DNA from: Pyronema omphalodes
Lineage: Eukaryota; Ascomycota; Pezizomycetes; Pezizales; Pyronemataceae
Assembly: GCA_024516155.1 (NCBI GenBank)
Contig: JAJJXM010000018.1
Location: 186,001-250,000 of the forward strand
DNA length: 64,000 bases
Direction: 5' to 3'
Shown here: positions 47,207 to 58,150 of the stretch, in pieces
Position numbering within the stretch: position 1 is the first letter of the stretch
How the letters are laid out: every line of letters starts with the position of its first letter
Position numbers and translations under genes: made by a program
Notes under the pieces: generated by a model
The model's input: only the letters and a program-made list of their open reading frames with translations
Database searches by the model: none
What the model was told of the DNA's origin: nothing

Positions 47207-47221
47207 GACTGCATGGGCACT
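47207..47221 (+). repeat. Target-site duplication, right copy
   Basis: GACTGCATGGGCACT, same 15 bases as 43173-43187. Confidence 0.9.
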
Positions 47222-47235
47222 GGAGTCTGGGCGTT

Positions 47236-47275
47236 TATGATGATGGTGATGATGATGGTGATGATGATGGTGAAA
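47236..47275. repeat. (GATGATGGT)n microsatellite
   Basis: Imperfect 9/12-bp units ATGATGGTGATG, starting about 15 bp from the LINE 5' junction. Confidence 0.85.
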
Positions 47276-47505
47276 TACATATTTCTGTTTGTTTTTTTAA
47301 AATGAAAAAAAAAAGCTTGCAGAGAAGATGAGATTATGGATTACTTTTTTTTCCTTTTCTTTTTTTTTCTTTTTTTCTCTTATCTTATCTTTCTCTTCTA
47401 TCCTTCTAAAGAGAAAAAAATTAGGATGGGGTTAATATACCCCGAAGAAAGAAAGAAGAAGGGATTTATGGGTAAGCCAATTAATCAATCAATTAACTGT
47501 AACAT

Positions 47506-47612
47506 ACTCATACTCATACCTATCATCATCCTCATCCCCATCCTCATCCCCATCCTCATCCTCATCCCCATCCCCATCCTCATCCCCATCCCCATCCTCA
47601 TTATCATACTTA
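47506..47612. repeat. (CATCCTCATCCC)n minisatellite
   Basis: Pyrimidine-rich hexamer/dodecamer array of CATCCT and CATCCC units. Confidence 0.85.
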
Positions 47613-47708
47613 TCATCAACATCAACCAATACCCAAAATCCCAATAAAGATAACTTATACATACATATGCGATATAGCATCAAAAAATTTCTCGGAGAAG
47701 ACGCTTCG

Positions 47709-47738
47709 TTATTGTTATTGTTATTGTTATTGTTACTG
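47709..47738. repeat. (TTATTG)n microsatellite
   Basis: Five TTATTG hexamers with a final TTACTG variant. Confidence 0.85.
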
Positions 47739-48063
47739 TTATTTGGTTCGTGTAATGTATTCCCATGGTTCTCTTATCACCTATCAGCAACGTTTGATAT
47801 CACATCAATCCGCCACAAAAGATTTCATATCCAAGAAACATCAATATTCCTTTGTTTTAAACCTATTCAAGAACAAGAAGCACAAAAAACGAACGCAACT
47901 GTGCCATTCACTTCTCGGCATATCATGCAAAAAATCATCATCCAAAAAATCACCATAACAAAACCCCATTCCCCTCTCTGCACCCCCCGATCCAAACATC
48001 ACCCCCCCGGTCCCGAAATCATCCCCCAGACCCCCCAAGCCCCAGGGGCGTGTTATCAACCAT

Positions 48064-48583
48064 TTATTTATTCTCCCCAGAGTCCATACCGACAGCATGC
48101 TTGATCTTGTCCCCGATACTGTCCTTCTCTCTACGGCTCTTGTCGAAGCCTTCTTGGGTGCTTGACTTGGTGCTGTCGGGTTGCATTTCGCCGACTGCTT
48201 CTGTTGGGGGAAGATAATGGTTAGAGTTTGTTATTGTGGGGTGAGATGATGGGGCAGAGAGCGGCGGATGGGGAGAAGAAGGGATGGATGAGATAGATAA
48301 GAAGGAGAGGGTGGAGGAAGTAGTGAAAGGAGGGCGGAGAGGAGTAGAATGGATAGATGAGATCGACCGGAGGGGAGAGACGGAAGAAGTAGTGAAAGGG
48401 GGATAGATAGCGATAGAGGGGAGAGACGGGATACTAGAGGGATGGGAATAGATGGCAGGAAGACTTACTATCAGCAGTAGTAGTAACACTCTCCTTAGCC
48501 CGATCAACAGTGCTCTTGCTAGAGTCCGGGGTCATCTTCTCCTCGGCACGGTCGGAGAAGGGTTTACGGAGGTTGTCTGACAT
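48064..48583 (-). CDS. HSP12: Heat-shock protein 9/12 family (Hsp12-like)
   Basis: Small, very hydrophilic protein of 83 residues. It starts MSDNLRKPFSDRAEEKMTPD and runs through DRAKESVTTTAD, the typical Hsp9/Hsp12 head, and ends IGDKIKHAVGMDSGENK. Such proteins are unfolded in solution, fold as amphipathic helices on membranes and are induced by heat, osmotic stress and stationary phase. One intron: GTAAGT at about 48468 to CCCCCAACAG near 48203, unusually long (about 270 bp) and filled with GGGGAGAGACGG-type repeats. Start ATG 48583, stop TAA 48066-48064. A TATATATA stretch lies about 20-25 bp upstream of the ATG on the coding strand. Confidence 0.88.
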
Positions 48584-51500
48584 TGTCGTTATTTGGGGGT
48601 GGGATATATATAAAATTAAAAGTTGTTTATTTGTGTTTGTAGTTTATGGGTTGTGGTTGTTGCGTGTGGATGTAATGAAGATTTTCTTGGAGCAGGAGGG
48701 AAAATATGGGGTCTTAAGTATTTGTTGCTCGAGACCCCCGAGACCTCTCTTTGAGGGATATCTGGAATCTATCATCTGGAGGATCCGAAATCTTCATGGA
48801 GGTTACGAACTGGAATGTGGCAGGGAGGCGGGGAGGTGTGAAGCCTGGGATGCGAGGTGTTTCGAAAAATACCGGTTCTCGAGCACACCGGAAATCCAAA
48901 AGCAGCCCAGAACGTCGTCTGTAGTGGATACAGAAATCAACGCTGCCTAGACACAGACAAGCTTCAAGCTCCAAGGTGAGATTCATGGTCGGTAGCATTC
49001 TGCATGCAGCATGCGTCATTTCCCGGGGCTATGTTACACATGATATCAATCCTCCATTATTAAAAAAGCGTGCAGTAACAGGCCCATCATTAAAAATGAT
49101 TCGAATGACGTCGATCCTTGAATATTTTCAATCGGCGATTGGTTGTTTTTTCCTCTTCTTGGAGGAATGATATACAACCATAGACATACACAGCCAGTTG
49201 GTTTTCTTGGTCTCGGTCTTAGATGCCGCGGTGGATATATGTTGATTTTGATTTTGATTAATTGGATCCATTCTGGGGGGTCTGATTGTAGGAATATTGT
49301 AGATCGTGGCAGGGTATGCTTAAGGATTGGGCTGTAGGGCTGGCTAGGGATCAATAGAACGGGGTATAATGGTACTATAGCTGGGTTGCTAGGTTAAGTA
49401 CGATGTTTCTACATATTGACTTTGAGGGATATACTGCTCAAATGCTCAGATTCTCAGATGCTTTGAGGCTGTTTAGACTCCCTCGTCGTCTGGAGAATAC
49501 GAACCTGTCGGTGGGAGGGATATTGAGAATCAATGACGTATCTGAAAGGATTTTGGTTTCCAAAATTCCAGGCAAAACCTTTCTTTAAGCCGTATGAAGT
49601 TATAAACATAAACTGCCTTCGCCCGGAGTAGACTGTGTCGAAAATCAATAAGCCTTTTCTTGTAGAGCTTATACTTCACCTCGTCAAAGATTATATATCT
49701 CCCCACTCAATAAAATCCTGTAGCCTATGTGTATGTATTTCAATTCTCGCCAATGGAGCCATTTATTATTTCCCAATCACAATCCCTGACCATCCCAGAT
49801 CATCATAATACCCGGCATTCCCTACAGCCCCAGGTACATAACCAAGGCGTCTCACATTCTCGTTTTTTTCCAACGGCTTTTATCTCCGGGAAATGGATAC
49901 TATCGATCCATATCACGGCTAATTTGAGCTTTGTTGATATCAACAGGGTACGGATATGGTGTCCGTAGATGTCCGTCAATATCTGTTGACAATATCCATG
50001 TCCAGGTGCTTTTGGCGAGATTCGCTTGGGCTTGAGCTTAAACTTGGAGGTAAGGAGAGAGGTGGTTTCATGTGAAAGAAAATAGTGGGGGGAAGTTTGG
50101 ACTACATACGAGCACATGAAAATTAATTGTCTGCTTGGTAAAGGTGGTTTGGTATATCCGAAGGGTTTGTTGCAAGTTTTCAGCTTTTAAGGCTGGGCTT
50201 GGCTTTGACGGGTTGATATTGTCTGCTATATCGTAACGAGAGGAGCCAATCGGAAGATGGAAAGGTGCTGATCGAGTTGTTGATCCTTAGATTATTGCCG
50301 CTTCTTCTCAAATTTCAGGTTGAATATAAAGGCTAAGCCTGGGAAATTGGAACAAACTCTATAATAAGCCGGGAATAAATTCAAGTGACACCTTTCACTT
50401 GATAGACATATTTAGCAGAACCTACTTTAGTGGCAATAACAATACATACGAACGTCAGCTGTCAGTAAGGGCCATACGACAATTTGCCCTGGTTAGAAGA
50501 AAAGCTCTATAAGTACCATTATTACCACTTTGATAATCAAGGAATGAATATATGAAGGAGACGTACCCCATCGATGAATAGACTTTGGACTGATCACAGT
50601 AAGGAGCGATAAAGACGGGTACCTTTATGATTCATCATCAGTAATAGCTGCTCCCTCGAGGTCGAATGGATGTTTATTGAAGCACACGCAACGAGAAAGT
50701 GGAGTGGAAGACAGATGGTACTGAATGATAATGATTAAAACATGAATCCGCCATAGAACAACGATACATATAGCCTTTAGCGTCATCCTCAACCTCTACC
50801 TAATCACACAGACTTAGCCGCACTTCAACAATGCTCAAGTTTGATTATGTTTAAGGTTTTCGTCTCGAGGTGTCATAGGGGGCCTGTCAGCATATATGTA
50901 TTAACTAACTGCTCTCAAAAATAAGCTTAAATCCTCGAAATTTGCCTGATGAAACGTTGAACAGCATCAACCAAAGCTTATCTCAACAAACGAGCTCTAG
51001 AGCGTCTTCTTTGCAGCTTATGTATCTGGTGAGCGCCTACAGTGTGGGGTAATGGTGTAAGATTCTGCTCAATATCGGCTTATGTAACGCCGGTATATTC
51101 CGAGTGCGAGCTTAATGCCGACTCGTTTTCGGGTCGATCTGGGCCTACCGGGTGCCGACCCATCGCTTGGGTTACCTGGCTTTCCCGGTTGCCGGGCTCT
51201 GTTCTTAATAGCGTTGCCACTTTCGGGCCGATTCTCGTATTAGCTCGCTGCTAAAGCTCCCACGCCGAGGACGGAGGCTGAGCATCTCGATCACAGCCAA
51301 TCATCACCTGCTTTTCAATCACTTTCTCTCCAAACTCGCCCCGAAAAGCTCCGTAAGCGTACGGCGTTTTCGAAAGTTATGACTGGTTTTGAAACTGTTG
51401 AACACCTTTGCCGTTGGAAAGCTCTTCTTTTCGCTAGATGAATGCCTAAACTTCAAAGTTTATGCACCTTGTCGACGTTTCACAGCCTCATGCGCTGACT

Positions 51501-51731
51501 TAGACACTGTGCTAATGTTTACTCGTCGAGTAGCTTGCATAGCTCTCGCTCATCGTGTTTTACAATCCCTGTCAGCGGCAGCGTGTCGTGACTTCAAGCT
51601 ATATATGCTTCATAGCTCCCTTCTATCGCCACTTCCACCTCGATCAACTTACGCTTCGAATGCCAACGTTCTTTTGTCGCAATCGCGATATTATTCTTTA
51701 TTTAAATCTCTAATCTCTTAGTATATATCAC
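48584..51731. other. 3.1-kb gap between the divergent HSP12 and NYN genes
   Basis: No supported gene and few tandem repeats; a complex sequence unlike the repeat-rich gaps elsewhere. An open frame of 110 codons at 51389-51721 (MKLLNTFAVGKLFFSL...) ends ten bases before the NYN start and may be leader sequence; I recognise no family in it. Confidence 0.5.
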
Positions 51732-53331
51732 ATGACCACTACTGGCTTTGACCTTGGCTTGGTGTTCGACCTATACTTCCCTACGTATAAGAACTGCGGG
51801 AGCGGTTTAGGAGACTTTACGCCAGTTTTCCAGTTTCTACAGGATTCAGCGGGTTGGGCTACGGAGAGGGCATCGGAGAATAGGCCTGGAAGCTATACAA
51901 CGAAGGGGGTTTCACAGAGATTACCGAATGATGAGGACTTTCTTTTCGCGGGACTAGATTCGGCCGTTGAGCAGCTTCATGAAGCCTCTAAATCAGGGCA
52001 CGACTCTGGTGACTTTCTATCCGCAGGACTAGATTCGGCCGTTAAGAAGCTACATGAAGCCCCTGAATCCGGGCACGACTCTGGTTTTGACGAAGTTTAC
52101 GATTCTGGAAACGGCCGACCAGATGAACCATCGCAACCACCGCCAAATATTCCAATTACAGTCCAAGATCCGAGGAAGACCTCTTCAACCTCCGCTTCCC
52201 AAAATGTCCCTAAGTGTGACAGCAAGACCTCGAAGAAGAAAGCTGGTAGAACATCCTCATTGCCCAGTGTTTCGTCTCATGAGAAGTTACTTGCCATGTT
52301 AGAAGAAAAGAAAGGCCTTCAATCCGATAAATCTAGTCTCGGTTCCGAAACCTCAGCAAAACGCGAATCATCGAAATTGAAGAAGTCGAAAGCCTCGTCC
52401 AGTTCAATGAATGCTGCCAACACTTCGAAACAAGCCAAACCGACTAAGCGTCGTCTTGTAGATCGAAAGAAGGTGGTCGAAAATCCTCGTGTGCCTCTGA
52501 ATCATTCACTCTTCCCCCGCGCTTCAGGACACCCTGGGCCCGGAGGGGTCCATGTATTCGTTGATTATTCAAACGTAAGATTTAAATTACCTACATTCAT
52601 GAAATACAGTCGCTAATGTGTACATATAGATCATGGCTGGGACTCCAGGAGGGACAGCATTAAGCTACGATATTCTCGCGGAAATATTTGAGAAAGGCCG
52701 ATTTGCTCGGAGACGGCTTCTTGTCGGTAGTTACCCGATGGAGCTTTGTACATTCAAAAAAGCTTTACAACTCGGCTATACATGCAAAATCCTCCGTAGG
52801 ACAACCGAACGCAGAGAGCAGGGGGTGGACGAGTTGATCCAACACGAAATGGCACACTCCGTGCTGGACTATCCTTATGGAACCATGGTAGTTGCCACGG
52901 GGGATGGAAATGACGATGGGTTAAGTGATGGATTTCCGAAGGAAATGGAACGGGCGTTGCGACGTAGATGGAAGATTGAGCTGGTGACGTGGAAAGGTTC
53001 CATGAGTAATGTCTACAGAATAATGGAACGGAAGTGGGGAGATCGTTTTTCCATCACATATCTGGAGGACTATAAATCTCTTTTTGGAAAACGCTCCGGG
53101 GAACCTGAAACCCTTATTATGTCGCCTTCTACATTGCCTTCTGCAGTGCCTTCTTTAGTACCATTTTCAGTACCTTCTACAGTACCTTCTGCAGTACCTT
53201 CTGCAGTACCTTCTGCAGCACCTTCCGCAGTACCTTCTGGATCTTTTTTTCAATACGGCGGTACCACTTCGCTTGAGGATATATATATAGACTTGAGAAA
53301 CCGTCGAGCCAACTACCAGTCTGCTAGGTAG
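51732..53331 (+). CDS. NYN (PIN-like nuclease) domain protein with internal repeats
   Basis: About 514 residues in two exons (intron 52575-52629, GTAAGA...CATATAG). Residues 1-270 are Ser/Lys/Pro-rich and likely disordered; residues 69-93 and 94-118 are a tandem 25-residue duplication (DFL.AGLDSAV..LHEA..SGHDSG). The folded part starts at VHVFVDYSNIMAG, the first NYN strand with its catalytic Asp, and continues LLVGSYP, VDELIQHEMAHSVL, TMVVATGDGNDDGLSDGF (second acidic cluster) and WKIELVTWKGSMSNVYR. NYN domains are metal-dependent RNases related to PIN. The C-terminus has PSAV repeats coded by a 12-bp minisatellite, then a short conserved-looking end. I recognise the domain but not the substrate; a role in RNA turnover is inference. 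ATG 51732 is the first in frame. Confidence 0.8.
51936..52085 (+). repeat. 75-bp coding tandem duplication in the NYN gene
   Basis: Two 75-bp units side by side, both in frame, encoding 25 residues each. They differ at scattered sites (FAG/SAG, VEQ/VKK, ASKS/APES), so the duplication is not brand new. Confidence 0.85.
53127..53242 (+). repeat. 12-bp coding minisatellite (GTACCTTCTGCA)n
   Basis: About nine in-frame units, translated as PSAV, PSTV, PSLV, PFSV and PSAA, in the C-terminal part of the NYN protein. Confidence 0.88.
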
Positions 53332-53841
53332 AGCTATCATTGGTTTTCTTTTTATTTTTTGTTCTAGAAATTGTCACTGGGGCGTCACATAACTGCAGAC
53401 GCCAAAAAGGATTTTGCCTTTTGTTTGAAATCACAGTACATCGGAAGATCCGTCATATGTTTTCAGGACGGTCACGCAGATATGTATCATATGATATGGG
53501 TTGGGTTTGTTGGAGTTCTTGTTTGGGTTTTTGTTGGAGTTTTGTTGGAGTTTTTGTATGGCTTTTTGTTGGAGTTTTTGTTACGGGTTTTGTGGGAGCT
53601 TATTGGTGCCTAATGTTTGTCTTTTTTTTTCCCTTCCAGTCGGCCTACGTACGGCGATATTTTTACAAGCCTGCCGCAAGATGTATCTTTGCTTTTGTTT
53701 ACAGAGCTCATGTAATGCAAGTACATGCACGATTTTCCAGTTATAGCATTCTATGCAATCTTGATAATTGCCCACAAAATACCTATTTCGTATCATCATT
53801 ATGATTTCTTTTGACCCATCCCAATCTCTATACAGCAGTAT
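53332..53841. other. Convergent gap between NYN and COQ9 genes
   Basis: Holds a GTTGGAGTTTTT-type repeat at 53505-53600 on the plus strand. No gene seen. Confidence 0.6.
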
Positions 53842-54725
53842 CTACCACAGTCTAACATTCTTCGACCTCAAAATATTAAACACCGCACTAGCAGTAAATC
53901 CCATATACGGTCCAACCTCTCCAGCCAACTTTCCAATCGTAGCACAATCCTCCAATCTACGATCCAAAAACTCCCAGGTCTCCCGGTAATCAGGCGACTT
54001 ATCCGTCGTCATAAACACCTCTGTTGACGCATAAACCCCCGCTACCATTGCCCGCTTCGTGTACCATGACGAATCACTGGATTTATCACCAGCAAGATAC
54101 CAGATTTCATCTGAAAGCGCAGCGAGCTCGGAAATAGACGCTGGGATGTTTTCGGCAAGTGACATTATCGCGAGTGCCTGTATAGAAGCCATCATTAGCC
54201 ATGTCAATCCCCCAATCCCAATAACCCTCCTCCTCCTCCCCCGCAAACCCGCCCCGCCAAAAACAGCGAAGCAAACCAAGCCAAAGACAAAAACAAACAA
54301 AAGCAAAGCAGAGACAAAAACCCACCTCCCCCCACCGTCCCCCAAGCTTTTCATTCCCCCTGAGCCGTTCCTTCACCAAACTCCGAACCCTATCAGTAGT
54401 CCCCAATTTCCTCCCGGCCTGTTCCGCAGCCTCAAAATTGACTCTATCTTTCAAAGCTAGACGCTCTTGTATCAGGTGGTACCGCACCAGCTCGAAGCTT
54501 CCCCGTGGAAAAAGGTTTATCGATATGTCGAGGTACCCGTTTTCGCGGGCGCCTAGTGCGAGCGAGGTACTGGTGAAGCCGTGTGTGGGAACGTGGGAGA
54601 GGGAGGAGGAAAGGAGCTGGGCTTCGAGAGGGGTGTAGGCGGACGGAGAGCCGTGTGAGAGGGATGTGAACTGTCGGGTTTGGGTGCGGAGGCTGCGGAG
54701 GCTGCGGGAGAGGGGGGGGTGACAT
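53842..54725 (-). CDS. COQ9: Ubiquinone biosynthesis protein Coq9, with an apparent 1-nt frameshift near the start
   Basis: Lipid-binding member of the mitochondrial CoQ synthesis complex, partner of Coq7. Reading the COQ9 frame gives VPTHGFTSTSLALGAREN, GYLDISINLFPRGSFELV and RYHLIQERLALKDRVNF, then after an intron (about 54188-54327, GTGGGT...TATACAG) ALAIMSLAENIPASISEL, EIWYLAGDKSSDSSWYTKRA and ETWEFLDRRLEDC, all Coq9 hallmarks. Stop TAG 53844-53842. Upstream, the frame reads an Arg/Ser-rich mitochondrial-type presequence (RSLRSLRTQTRQFTSLS) but meets no ATG; the ATG at 54725 is out of frame by one base because of a run of eight C. Either the run is miscounted, or the allele is disrupted, or a start exists further up. 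About 245 residues if in frame. Confidence 0.88.
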
Positions 54726-55195
54726 GTTGGGTGGTTGGTGTGCGGGTTGAGGTTGGGAGTTGAGATTGGAATTGCGGGATTTTAGGTTCGCCGGTATGTC
54801 TGTCGGCCTACGGTCTATCGGCGTTGGTGGATGGGTTTCGGGGGATGTTCGAGGCCGTTGCCGATACCGATGACGATGACGATAGCGGATGGTTTATGGT
54901 TCACATACCCAGTGCCTACCCATCCCGGGAGCTAAACGGTGTGGGTAGGGATTAGGCCTGTCGCCTATTGACGTGCATACCCCATCCAAACCGTGTTGGA
55001 ACTTGGAGGGGAACGAACGGGAACGCCAGAAATCTAGCTGGAACTCACCACCCCGCAGAACGCGACGCGACACGACACGACACGACACAAGGACAACCGC
55101 GACATCTACGAAACCTGCGAAAGCTGCGGAGAGAAAGAACAGAGAGAACAGAGAAAACAGAAAGAATAGAAAGAAAACGCGGATCACTAGGCAAA
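54726..55195. promoter_or_regulatory. Shared upstream region of COQ9 and SPC34
   Basis: 470 bp between divergent starts. Includes GATGACGAT (54870-54890), CGACACGACACGACA (55065-55090) and GAGAAAACAGAAAG short repeats. Both promoters are expected here; no element named. Confidence 0.5.
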
Positions 55196-56088
55196 ATGGA
55201 TACAAGCCTGGGAGAGTATTTGAAAAGGACGAAGGTCAGTGCTAGGGAGATTATGAAGCCGACTTTTAGGCCACAGGGAATATTTACGAATGGTTTGTGG
55301 ATCTTTGATTTCTTTTGGTTTTGGCTTTTTGGTTTTGTTGCTTGAGCGCTGCTGCTCCGGTGGAACTTTACTATGTTCAAGATTGGAATTATGTATTATG
55401 ATTGCTGACTTTGCTTCGCTTGCTCCAATATAGCTATCCTCAAATCCCGCGATGTCCTCCATTTAATCCGTGATGTCGATGTGCACGAAAAAGCCCTCTT
55501 CCGAGTTCCGGAACCAGACGATGTTCCCAAGCCTATGATACGTGAAAAGACCCGACGGTCTATGGCACCGCAACGAAATACTGCTGTCTACTCGGTATTA
55601 GGAGGGACTATGATTGAGAAGCTACGGCAAGGAGGCGCTGGTGGATTAGGAGGAGGCCTCGGTGGTAGTAGGACGGATGAGGTGGATGTGGAATTGCTAC
55701 TTAGGGGTGCGGAGAAGTTGGTGAATGTTTAGTGAGTGTACCTGGATGGCTATAAGCTTGAGAGGAAGATCATGGGCTAATGATGGATAGTCATATTCCA
55801 GGAGCGACGAGACGAATCGATGTTGCACGGGAACGGTATGAGCAGCTTATGGAGTCGATTAAGCTACACGAGGACCTGGTAGAGGCGCAAGGATCACATC
55901 TGAAGCTGTTGACGAAGGAGTTGGATGATATTGAAGAGAAGGAGAAACAAAATGACGATTATATTACGGAACAGATGTTGTTAGAGGAAGAGGAGGCTAT
56001 AAATCAGCTTGAGATGAAGAAGATGGAGCTACAGGCCAAGATTGATGCTATAGATCAGAAGATGAGCGCAATTTATCGGGGGACTTGA
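55196..56088 (+). CDS. SPC34: DASH complex subunit Spc34
   Basis: Subunit of the Dam1/DASH ring that couples kinetochores to spindle microtubules. After a short head (MDTSLGEYLKRTKVSARE) comes the Spc34 hallmark PQGIFTNAILKSRDVLHLIRD (joined across the first intron) with VHEKALFRV. A basic stretch and a Gly-rich loop follow, then NVYHIPGATRRIDVARERYEQL and a C-terminal coiled coil (IKLHEDLVEAQGSHLKLL through KMELQAKIDAIDQKM). Intron 1 runs from GTTTGT at about 55296 to CAATATAG near 55432; intron 2 starts GTGAGT at 55731 and must end at GATGGATAG near 55790, since the later CCAG acceptor would create a stop. Stop TGA 56086-56088. About 230 residues. Confidence 0.85.
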
Positions 56089-56622
56089 GATATCAGGTTT
56101 GGTTGTACTTGTAATGATTTGTTTAAGCTGTTTATTCGGAGTTCTGGGTTATGATAACTGGTTTGGGGTTTAATTGAGTAAATATAAATGTAAATGGGGG
56201 TGTGGATTTGCATATGGTGAAGATAAACAACTATCATGAACACAAGCATCGAGATGATTCAGCATTAGAAATGGCCAAACAGCCGCGCGCGCCCAGATTT
56301 TAGCGCGGTTGCCGAGCTCACCCTTCAACGTCCAGCCTCAATGGTTCCCCCGAACCCCACCACCGCCGGCAACTTGGGAGACCCGTTCAGACTCAAACTT
56401 TCCTATCGTCTGAATGAAACGTATTACCTCCCGCAATCCCAAGAGCCATCCGGCTTTCCGACTTGTATATAGTCTTACTCCTACATCGCCACCGAACCCC
56501 CTTCGATATTCGTCTCCCTATCTCAAGCCTCCCACCCCTTCTGACCTCATACCGCACGTCTGAGCTCGAGTACAAAAGTTTCCACGACGACCTCCTTAAC
56601 CCACACATACTACAACGAACAA
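56089..56622. other. Gap between SPC34 and the MYST acetyltransferase
   Basis: SPC34 3' region, then from about 56330 a C/T-rich stretch that reads open in places (an ATG at 56341) and may be the leader of the next gene. No repeat of note. Confidence 0.55.
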
Positions 56623-57744
56623 ATGAGGAGCCATACTCTATCGCCATCAAACTCTACTCCCGACAGCAACCATGTCTCGTCTGCAGCAGGGGCGAAAGAT
56701 AAGGAAAAGAAGGACAAGGACCTGATAGGAACAGTAGTTCTGGGGAATCACTCGATGGTACCTTGGTACTCTTCTTCCTATCCGAAGAAGCTCATCGGTG
56801 ATGCATGTTCTGAGAATGGGAAGCTTTATATCTGTGAATACTGCTTCAAGTATACTCCTGAGATCGCGCGACTACAGGGGCATCAGGTACGTTGATCGAT
56901 GGAAGCATCACGACGTCATACCAATAGAAGCTAACCACCAACCTATCGTATAGAAGTTTTGCACGCTATCCCGCGAAGAATCCCCCGGAACGAAAGTGTA
57001 TGACAGCGGCTTATACTCGATATATGAGGTTGACGGATCCGAGCATCCGGTATGCATACAAACCGGTCACTACTTGTGGACAATGTCACTAACCAATAGA
57101 TAAGCTGTTTTGTCAAAACCTATGTTTATTCGCGAAGCTATTCCTCGATACAAAATCCGTATGCTACGAAGTCGAATCGTTTCTATTCTACACTCTCGTC
57201 GAGGCCGATCAGTTTGGGGTTCAGAGAGTGGTAGGGTTCTTCAGTAAAGAGAAGTTCTCCTGGGATGATTACAATCTGGCATGCATTATAGTGTTTCCGC
57301 CATATCAACGGAGAGGATTGGGGAAGCTTCTGATATCATTCTCGTTTGAACTGTCGAGGTTGGACAAGAAATTGGGTTCACCGGAGAAACGTGAGTTATC
57401 CCCGAGCTATCCTGAAGCTCTCATATTACCCCTGAATACCGCCGATCTGACTTTTGCATGTCTCAGCGTTATCGGATCTAGGAAAACAAGGCTACTTGGC
57501 GTATTGGTCGACGCGTATTGCACAGGTTATTATGCAAACCACCAAAGACTCCATAAGCATCAACGAATTATCTGAAGCTACATGCATCCAACCGGAAGAC
57601 GTACGAGTAACTTTAGAACACATGGGAGTAATGGTAGCTGGAGAAGAGGGAGGGAAACCACATATTCGATTAGATATCTGGGATAAGGGGCGGGTTGACG
57701 AGTCGTTTAACCTCAACCCGGAATATGTTTTAGTTAAGGGATAG
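56623..57744 (+). CDS. SAS2: MYST-family histone acetyltransferase, Sas2-like
   Basis: Catalytic MYST domain with almost nothing else. Zinc finger [21 protein letters not shown] (C2HC) is split by an intron; then [42 protein letters not shown], and the acetyl-CoA loop with catalytic Cys in [21 protein letters not shown], followed by the conserved Glu in [16 protein letters not shown]. No chromo/Tudor-knot or PHD finger is present, so it is not Esa1 or Sas3; the minimal layout fits Sas2, the H4K16 acetyltransferase of the SAS complex. Start ATG 56623 ([12 protein letters not shown]). Introns near 56887-56954, 57050-57105 and 57391-57467 (the C|GTGAGT donor at GSPEK). Stop TAG 57742-57744. About 305-310 residues. 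Head-to-tail with SPC34 and UTP22. Confidence 0.85.
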
Positions 57745-58150
57745 ATGGATACGGCGTTATTGTTTTTTGTTTGTGTATTCTGTATTTTTAACCTTTAATA
57801 TTGGACCTAACTTGGATATCCTAAGCTCTTTCCTTTGCGTTATCAACTTCTGATATCCGTGATGTTTGTATTCTTGTATCAGTGATTAATAGGCTGAAAA
57901 CATATCCATCTCGTTTGTCATCTCCTAAATTAAAACTCCATCTCCTAGCTCCCTTCTTCTGCAGCTCTAGCAATATTTGTCATCGAAATTTACGCGCCAG
58001 GAATGCGGAATCGTGATCGCTCCCCTGAATGGTCCCCGTTGTCGCGCTCTGCAGGTGCCATCACGTGCCCTCGAAAATTCGCGGAATTTTCCATGCGGCT
58101 CCACACGCCAAAATATTTCTTTGCGAAAAGCGCGACTTGACCACAGCTCT
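57745..58150. other. Gap between SAS2 and UTP22
   Basis: 406 bp. The frame of UTP22 stays open upstream to an ATG-like start at 57977, but the MSPIAKRRKTD start at 58151 fits a nucleolar protein and sits after a probable leader. No other gene. Confidence 0.55.

Larger units (their letters stand above)
47222..48063. other. Gap between the LINE and HSP12
   Basis: T-rich DNA (47344-47380) and microsatellites listed below; 47760-48063 shows nothing but C-rich patches beyond the HSP12 stop. No gene seen. Confidence 0.6.
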
